10,692 nucleotides of DNA from Bacteroidales bacterium. GTDB taxonomy: Bacteria; Bacteroidota; Bacteroidia; Bacteroidales; FEN-979. The stretch covers positions 1 to 10,692 of the forward strand of contig JAFGNY010000297.1 of assembly GCA_016926765.1 (NCBI GenBank). The letters are read 5' to 3'. Under the pieces are notes generated by a model. The model saw only the letters and a program-made list of their open reading frames with translations. It was not told the origin of the DNA and did not search any database. Position numbers and translations under genes: made by a program. This document shows positions 6,440 to 10,692 of this stretch, piece after piece. The number at the start of each line of letters is the position of its first letter. The first letter of the stretch is position 1.

Positions 6440-6473
6440 TCTCTTCGTAAAAAACTGACCTTACACTCTCGAT

Positions 6474-8819
6474 ATGAAGCCTTTTCACTCTTTCATCTCC
6501 CTGATCTCATTTAATCTCTTCTGCGTTCTCTTGTCAACTCCCCTGCTGGCTCAGTTCGGAACCATACGGGGGTTCGTCTATGAAGAGGAAACAGGTGAAC
6601 CTGTCATCTTTACAAATGTTTATCTCTATAAAACCTCCATGGGGGCTCCAACCGATGAAAACGGGTATTTTGCTATCACACGGATTCCACCGGGAGACTA
6701 TATTCTGATGGTAACCTACATTGGTTTTGATTCCATCCAGATCCCGTTAACAGTCAAAGGCAATGAACTGATTACACAGAAACTCTACCTTAAATCCGCT
6801 TCATTGAACCTTGGGGAAGTCAGTATTTCTGCAGCAAGACAAGACAGGCAAAGCGAAACGCAAACGTCGATCATCAAAGTAACCCCGAAAGAGATCCAGA
6901 AGATCCCTGCGATGGGTGGCCAGCCCGATTTAGCACAGTACCTGACGGTATTGCCGGGAGTTATCTTTTCGGGAGACCAGGGAGGACAACTCTATATCCG
7001 GGGCGGCCCTCCGGTACAAAACAAAGTGCTCTACGATGGGATGATTGTCTATAACCCCTTTCACTCTATCGGCCTCTTTTCTGTATTTGATGTGGATATA
7101 TTAAAGAATGTTGATGTCTACACCGGTGGCTTCAATGCCGATTATGGCGGAAGAATCTCCTCTATCATGGATATTTCGACACGTGACGGAAATAAAAACA
7201 GGTTTGGAGGCAAGTTCGATATCAGCACCTTCGGGGCAAAAGCCCTGCTTGAAGGACCCATTGCACGACAGAAAAATGAAAACTCTGCCAGTGCCTCGTT
7301 CATCTTGTCGATAAAGAATTCTTACCTGGATAAAAGTTCTGAGATCTTTTATTCCTACATGGACCAGAAACTCCCATACAGCTTCCTGGATATTTATGGA
7401 AAAATCTCGATCAATGCACCAAACGGGAGCAAGGTCAACCTGTTCGGATTCGACTTCACCGACAGAGCTACCCTGCAAGGGTATAATTTTGATAACTCAG
7501 TCCTTACGGAAGTACCTGTCGACTATAACTGGTCTTCTTACGGAGGTGGAGGGAACTTCATTGTAATTCCGGGAAAATCAGCCGTTCTGCTGGAAGGAAA
7601 TTTTGCCTATTCCTATTACAAGGTGAATATGGATGAACCCAACAAAGCGCCACGTTCATCCAGTATAGCCGGATTTAACGGTGGGCTGCAGTTTACCTAC
7701 TTTTTCGGGAAAAATGCCTTGAAGTATGGCATTGAACTTTCAGGATATAAAACGGTCTTCGATTTTTACAACAGCCTGAACCGGAATATTGACATCACCC
7801 AGAATTCCACGGAAATTGACCTTTTTGTGAAATATAAATGGATTGTTGGCAAATTCATTTTTGAACCCGGAATCCGGGCACAATACTACGCTTCACTTTC
7901 CACCTTCTCTCCTGAACCACGGCTCGCAATTAAATATAATGTCGCGAAAAATTTCAGGCTCAAGGCAGCAGGAGGATACTATACGCAGAACCTCATCAGC
8001 ACGACCAACGACCTGGATGTGGTGAATCTTTTTTATGGCTTCCTCACCGGGCCGGAAAATCTTCCCAAGGAGTTTGACGGGAAAGAGGTAAAAAACAAAC
8101 TCCAGCAAGCCTGGCATGCCATTCTTGGATTTGAATGGGATATCACCGACAACCTTAGCATCAATGTGGAAGCCTATTACAAATACTACCCGCAATTAAC
8201 CAACCTGAACCGGAATAAATTATATGAAGATACCGAAGCCAATGCCGATCAGCCCGACTACCTGAAAAAGGATTTCATCATCGAGACCGGTGATGCAGAA
8301 GGGATTGATTTTTCGGTAAAGTATGACCTTCGTAATTTTCATTTCTGGGGAACCTATTCCCTGGGATATATCCACCGGTTTGACGGAGTATCGACTTATG
8401 TCCCACCGTTTGACCGGCGGCATAACGTGAATCTGATGGGGACTTACGCTTTCGGCAAGACGAAAACCTGGGAACTGAACCTCAGGTACAATTACGGGTC
8501 AGGTTTCCCCTTCACACCTACCCAGGGTTATTTCGAAGAACTGTTCTTCACCGATATAGGAACACCTGTCACCATCACCAACGGATCACTTGGAATCCTG
8601 TATGGCGATTACAATTCACACCGTCTGACCTATTACAGCCGTCTCGACATCGACCTGAAGAAATCATTCCATTTCGGGAAACGGATGAAACTGGATATCG
8701 ATGCCAGTGTGACCAACCTTCTCAATGAGAAGAATGTCTTTTATGTCGACAGGATTACTAACACGGTTGTATACCAGCTCCCGATCCTGCCCAGCCTTGG
8801 ATTGAGTTTTTCCTTTTAA
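6474..8819 (+). CDS. TonB-dependent outer-membrane receptor with N-terminal carboxypeptidase-regulatory-like domain
   Basis: A 781-residue protein with a Sec signal peptide (hydrophobic core about 5-25, cleavage after LLA at residue 26). A carboxypeptidase-regulatory-like beta-sandwich domain (about 29-117) contains GFVYEEETGEPVIFTNVYL and IPPGDYILMVTYIGF. The plug follows (about 130-240), with LPGVIFSGDQGGQLYIRGG and VDVYTGGFNADYGGRIS. The remainder is a 22-strand-type barrel rich in alternating aromatic residues, and the last residues LGLSFSF end in the aromatic C-terminus needed for BAM-dependent insertion. At under 800 residues and without a SusD gene beside it, it is not a SusC of a polysaccharide locus; it resembles the smaller receptors of the FecA/CirA kind. 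The ligand cannot be predicted from motifs. deoC starts 3 bases after its stop, suggesting co-transcription. It begins after a separate -7 element at 6432. Confidence 0.9.
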   Translation: MKPFHSFISLISFNLFCVLLSTPLLAQFGTIRGFVYEEETGEPVIFTNVYLYKTSMGAPTDENGYFAITRIPPGDYILMVTYIGFDSIQIPLTVKGNELITQKLYLKSASLNLGEVSISAARQDRQSETQTSIIKVTPKEIQKIPAMGGQPDLAQYLTVLPGVIFSGDQGGQLYIRGGPPVQNKVLYDGMIVYNPFHSIGLFSVFDVDILKNVDVYTGGFNADYGGRISSIMDISTRDGNKNRFGGKFDISTFGAKALLEGPIARQKNENSASASFILSIKNSYLDKSSEIFYSYMDQKLPYSFLDIYGKISINAPNGSKVNLFGFDFTDRATLQGYNFDNSVLTEVPVDYNWSSYGGGGNFIVIPGKSAVLLEGNFAYSYYKVNMDEPNKAPRSSSIAGFNGGLQFTYFFGKNALKYGIELSGYKTVFDFYNSLNRNIDITQNSTEIDLFVKYKWIVGKFIFEPGIRAQYYASLSTFSPEPRLAIKYNVAKNFRLKAAGGYYTQNLISTTNDLDVVNLFYGFLTGPENLPKEFDGKEVKNKLQQAWHAILGFEWDITDNLSINVEAYYKYYPQLTNLNRNKLYEDTEANADQPDYLKKDFIIETGDAEGIDFSVKYDLRNFHFWGTYSLGYIHRFDGVSTYVPPFDRRHNVNLMGTYAFGKTKTWELNLRYNYGSGFPFTPTQGYFEELFFTDIGTPVTITNGSLGILYGDYNSHRLTYYSRLDIDLKKSFHFGKRMKLDIDASVTNLLNEKNVFYVDRITNTVVYQLPILPSLGLSFSF

Positions 8820-8822
8820 TTG

Positions 8823-9596
8823 ATGGCAGCAGAAGATACCCGGGAAATCTTTTTACCTATTCTTTCGGTAATTGATCTTACCAGCCTGGAGGGAACGGAT
8901 TCAGATGAAACCATTCGTGTACTTTGCCGCAAAGCAATCCACTTCGGTGAACTGGGACTGCCGGTCCCGGCAGCGGTCTGTGTTTTTTCACCATTTATTT
9001 CAACAGCTCGCCGTGAACTCTCGGGGAGCGGGATCAACATTGCCACGGTAGCAGGAGGATTTCCCCACGGACAGATACCGCTTCAGGCAAAGCTGGAAGA
9101 GGTCTCTTTTGCTCTGGATCAGGGAAGTGATGAAATTGACATTGTTTTCTCCAGGGGGACTTTCCTTTCGGGAAACTATCAGCAAGTATTTGACGAGATT
9201 GCTCTTGTCAGGGAATATTGCCAGGCGTCAACCCTCAAAGTGATCCTTGAAACAGGTGAACTTCGTTCCCCTGAATTGATTGCAAAAGCTTCCGACCTCG
9301 CTCTGCAAGCCGGGGCCGATTTTATCAAAACATCTACCGGAAAGATCCCTGAAGGAGCCACCGAAGAGGGTGTGAAGATCATAATCGATCAGATTCGCAG
9401 GTTTTATGAATGCACAGGAGTGAAGAGAGGGATCAAACCGGCCGGTGGAATCTCCGAACCGGAACAGGCGTTGGCATTTTATCAGTTAGTCGCTGCCACG
9501 CTGGGTAAAGAGTGGCTCTCCAAAGAACGGTTTCGTTTAGGAGCCTCCAGATTGGCCGGAAAGCTCGCCGATAAAATTTTACTTGAATCAGAATGA
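8823..9596 (+). CDS. deoC: Deoxyribose-phosphate aldolase (DeoC, E. coli-like class)
   Basis: A 257-residue class I aldolase, close to the 259 residues of E. coli DeoC. It cleaves 2-deoxy-D-ribose 5-phosphate to glyceraldehyde 3-phosphate and acetaldehyde in deoxynucleoside breakdown. Visible motifs, numbered from the ATG: VIDLTSLEGTDSDETI (16-31); DEIDIVF (103-109) with the catalytic Asp106; ETGEL (143-147); the Schiff-base lysine Lys169 in GADFIKTSTGK (164-174); and the second active-site lysine Lys205 in GIKPAGG (203-209). These correspond to Asp102, Lys167 and Lys201 of E. coli. I chose the ATG at 8823; an adjoining in-frame TTG at 8820 would add one residue and is less likely. The 3-base gap to the receptor stop implies translational coupling. 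No deoA, deoB, deoD or cdd is seen in the window. Confidence 0.93.
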   Translation: MAAEDTREIFLPILSVIDLTSLEGTDSDETIRVLCRKAIHFGELGLPVPAAVCVFSPFISTARRELSGSGINIATVAGGFPHGQIPLQAKLEEVSFALDQGSDEIDIVFSRGTFLSGNYQQVFDEIALVREYCQASTLKVILETGELRSPELIAKASDLALQAGADFIKTSTGKIPEGATEEGVKIIIDQIRRFYECTGVKRGIKPAGGISEPEQALAFYQLVAATLGKEWLSKERFRLGASRLAGKLADKILLESE

Positions 9597-9608
9597 TAAA
9601 AGTGTATC

Positions 9609-9616
9609 TATCTTTG
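9609..9616 (+). promoter_or_regulatory. -7 element for the small lipoprotein gene
   Basis: TATCTTTG is an exact TAnnTTTG match, 13 bases after the deoC stop and 32 bases before the lipoprotein ATG. A TTG at 9583-9585 is a weak -33 candidate with over-long spacing (23 bases). Confidence 0.6.
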
Positions 9617-9648
9617 CAGGACAGAACCATCACATTAAAACGCTTGCC

Positions 9649-10068
9649 ATGAAAAAGTTTGCCACCCCAGCCCTTGCCATCTTAGCCCTGGTAGCATTTG
9701 GATTTTCCGCTTGTACCGACAATGATCCGGATCCGGCTCCCACTGACCCACGCCAGATATTTGCCGGGATATGGAGCGTTACGGAGACTGAAACCCGCCT
9801 GACGTATGAAGTCAATATCGAACTTGATCCTCTAGCCCAGAACGGAGGCGTTTTTATCTACAACTTTGCGAACTCAGGCACCAGCAGCGTCCCGGCATAT
9901 GCCTATGTTTCGGGGAACACAATTTCTCTTGAAGTCAATCAAGTGATAGGTGACGGATGGATCATCAATGGGTCGGGAACCCTCTCAAGCTCGAGGATCA
10001 CCTGGCCCTATACACTGAACGACGGAGCAACACTTCATTACATCTCCGCTGTGTTTACAAGAAATTAA
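9649..10068 (+). CDS. Small uncharacterised lipoprotein, predicted beta-rich
   Basis: A 139-residue protein with a typical lipoprotein signal: the ATG at 9649 gives MKK, a hydrophobic core (4-19) and the lipobox FSAC with Cys22. An in-frame ATG at 9583 would add 22 residues ahead of the signal peptide and overlap deoC, so it is rejected as the start. After Cys22 the mature part begins with an Asp/Pro-rich tether (TDNDPDPAPTDP), then a domain beginning IFAGIWSVTETE and rich in alternating hydrophobic and polar residues, ending HYISAVFTRN. The GIWSVTET opening and the SGNTIS and GSGTLS turns resemble small Bacteroidota lipoproteins of unknown function with a lipocalin-like or beta-sandwich fold. 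It is anchored in the outer or inner membrane; its function is unknown. Its stop overlaps that of the convergent gene, and no terminator is visible. Confidence 0.8.
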   Translation: MKKFATPALAILALVAFGFSACTDNDPDPAPTDPRQIFAGIWSVTETETRLTYEVNIELDPLAQNGGVFIYNFANSGTSSVPAYAYVSGNTISLEVNQVIGDGWIINGSGTLSSSRITWPYTLNDGATLHYISAVFTRN

Positions 10069-10436
10069 TTGGGGATTGATTTGATAAAATCTCTCTCTCT
10101 CTTCGTCAACTCTTTGTTCACCTCCTCATAGAGTTGGATATAGTGGTCAGGATCGTTTCTGTAAAATTCGATATTTTTCTGGTATCGCTCCTTCGATACC
10201 TTGTATTTTTTGAATAATCCGGCATAATAGAAGTCTCCCAACCCGGTGGTGTTGGTTCCTTTGTTCCTGGCAACAAGCAATGCCGCTTCGATGGTGTGTG
10301 CATCCGCAAGCATCAATATCATCTGGGATTCAGGAATAATGGAATCAGCAGGCAGAGCCACCTCTGTTTCAGGATGCTGGTCAGATGTACAGGCAGTAAA
10401 GACCAGAAGAGGAAGTAAAAAAAGTAGCTTCTTCAT
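10065..10436 (-). CDS. DUF4296-type lipoprotein
   Basis: A 123-residue protein with signal peptide and lipobox FTAC (Cys16). The mature domain reads IIPESQMILMLADAHTIEAA (33-52), then YYAGLFKKYKVSKERYQKNI (69-88) and FYRNDPDHYIQLYEEVNKEL (90-109). This is the helical pattern of the DUF4296 family of Bacteroidota lipoproteins: an IIP-x-M-x-x-x-L-x-D-x-H block, then Y, KYxxS, and a Y-x-x-N/D-P segment. The family has no established function. It starts 5 bases after the stop of the OmpH/Skp-like gene and is surely its downstream operon partner, which hints at an envelope role. Its TAA stop (10067-10065) overlaps the stop of the plus-strand lipoprotein gene. Confidence 0.85.
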   Translation of the reverse strand: MKKLLFLLPLLVFTACTSDQHPETEVALPADSIIPESQMILMLADAHTIEAALLVARNKGTNTTGLGDFYYAGLFKKYKVSKERYQKNIEFYRNDPDHYIQLYEEVNKELTKRERDFIKSIPN

Positions 10437-10441
10437 GAAAC

Positions 10442-10692
10442 CTATTTCTGGCGGGCAGCATACTCCTGGTTCAACAGTTCAAGTACCTGTTGGGTGATAT
10501 CGAGCTTGTCACTGGCAATGAGAATCTCTCCGGCTGACCGGTAAGCCAGAATATAGTCATACCCATACTGCTGATTGAACCTGGTTAAAAAACTGTTTAC
10601 GGTATCCAACAACTGGGTATTCATCTTGAACTCCTGTTCGGCGACCTGCTGGGTATACCGATCCTTTTTCTCCATCAATGCCTGCTGGTCTG
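10442..10692 (-). CDS. OmpH/Skp-family periplasmic chaperone (partial, N-terminus outside window)
   Basis: The last 82 residues are visible; the reading frame is open to the right edge, with upstream residues DQQAL before MEKKDRY, so the internal ATG/TTG is not the start. The fragment begins with a charged helical stretch (the coiled-coil arm expected for Skp), then FLTRFNQQYGYDYILAY, AGEILIASDKLDITQQVLEL and LNQEY. These match the C-terminal end of OmpH-family proteins of Bacteroidota (G/Y-YDYIL, a small beta strand, D-I/L-T-x-x-V-x-x-L-N-x-x-Y). Skp-like chaperones hold unfolded outer-membrane proteins in the periplasm for BAM. The signal peptide cannot be seen. It is followed at 5 bases by the DUF4296-type lipoprotein. 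Confidence 0.75.
   Translation of the reverse strand, partial: DQQALMEKKDRYTQQVAEQEFKMNTQLLDTVNSFLTRFNQQYGYDYILAYRSAGEILIASDKLDITQQVLELLNQEYAARQK

Noticed and set aside
8820..8822. TTG as deoC start
   Set aside because: The next codon is an ATG in the same frame; the TTG would add just one residue beyond the conserved protein.
9583..9648. Upstream in-frame ATG extension of the small lipoprotein by 22 residues
   Set aside because: It would overlap deoC, precede the -7 element and bury the lipoprotein signal peptide; the start at 9649 gives a normal signal.
10673..10678. Internal TTG/ATG as the start of the OmpH/Skp-like gene
   Set aside because: The frame stays open to the window edge, and a start here would remove the signal peptide and most of the coiled coil expected of the family.

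Overview
The window looks like a chromosomal segment of a Bacteroidota bacterium, probably of the Bacteroidales/Marinilabiliales type. The signs are: promoters with the Bacteroidota -7 element TAnnTTTG (5045-5052 on the minus strand; 5104-5111 and 9609-9616 on the plus strand, plus a weaker match at 6432-6439); a TonB-dependent receptor with an N-terminal carboxypeptidase-regulatory-like domain; a DUF4296-type lipoprotein next to an OmpH/Skp-type protein; and a serine palmitoyltransferase-like enzyme with a sphingolipid gene cluster. I see no rRNA, tRNA, CRISPR, insertion sequence or phage gene.

Layout. (1) Bases 1-5019 are a tightly packed minus-strand operon read from about 5040 leftwards: iorA, iorB (4-base overlap), spt (51-base gap), a GNAT-fold acyltransferase matching the bacterial ceramide synthase type (16-base gap), and the N-terminal part of an NAD-dependent epimerase/reductase (12-base gap, cut by the window edge). 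The last three genes match the three-enzyme bacterial ceramide route described in Caulobacter (Spt, bCerS, CerR), in pathway order. The oxidoreductase pair at the head of the operon is the unexpected part. (2) A 120-base divergent promoter region (5020-5139) separates this from a plus-strand block. (3) The plus-strand block starts with a CbpA-type DnaJ co-chaperone, which overlaps by 4 bases a small protein resembling the N-terminal domain of the DNA-damage-inducible protein DinD rather than the usual partner CbpM. A TonB-dependent outer-membrane receptor follows from its own probable promoter, with deoC starting 3 bases after its stop, and then a small uncharacterised lipoprotein with its own -7 element. 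(4) From 10065 to the right edge is a second minus-strand unit: the C-terminal end of an OmpH/Skp-like chaperone, then a DUF4296-type lipoprotein whose stop codon overlaps that of the convergent plus-strand lipoprotein.

How the genes work together. The best-supported functional unit is de novo sphingolipid backbone synthesis: condensation of serine with an acyl thioester, N-acylation, and ketone reduction. Whether the iorAB pair supplies CoA thioesters to this route or is simply co-transcribed cannot be told from the sequence. The remaining genes are chaperone, envelope and catabolic genes that probably form short independent transcription units. No gene-free stretch longer than 300 bases exists; the largest gap is the 120-base divergent promoter region.
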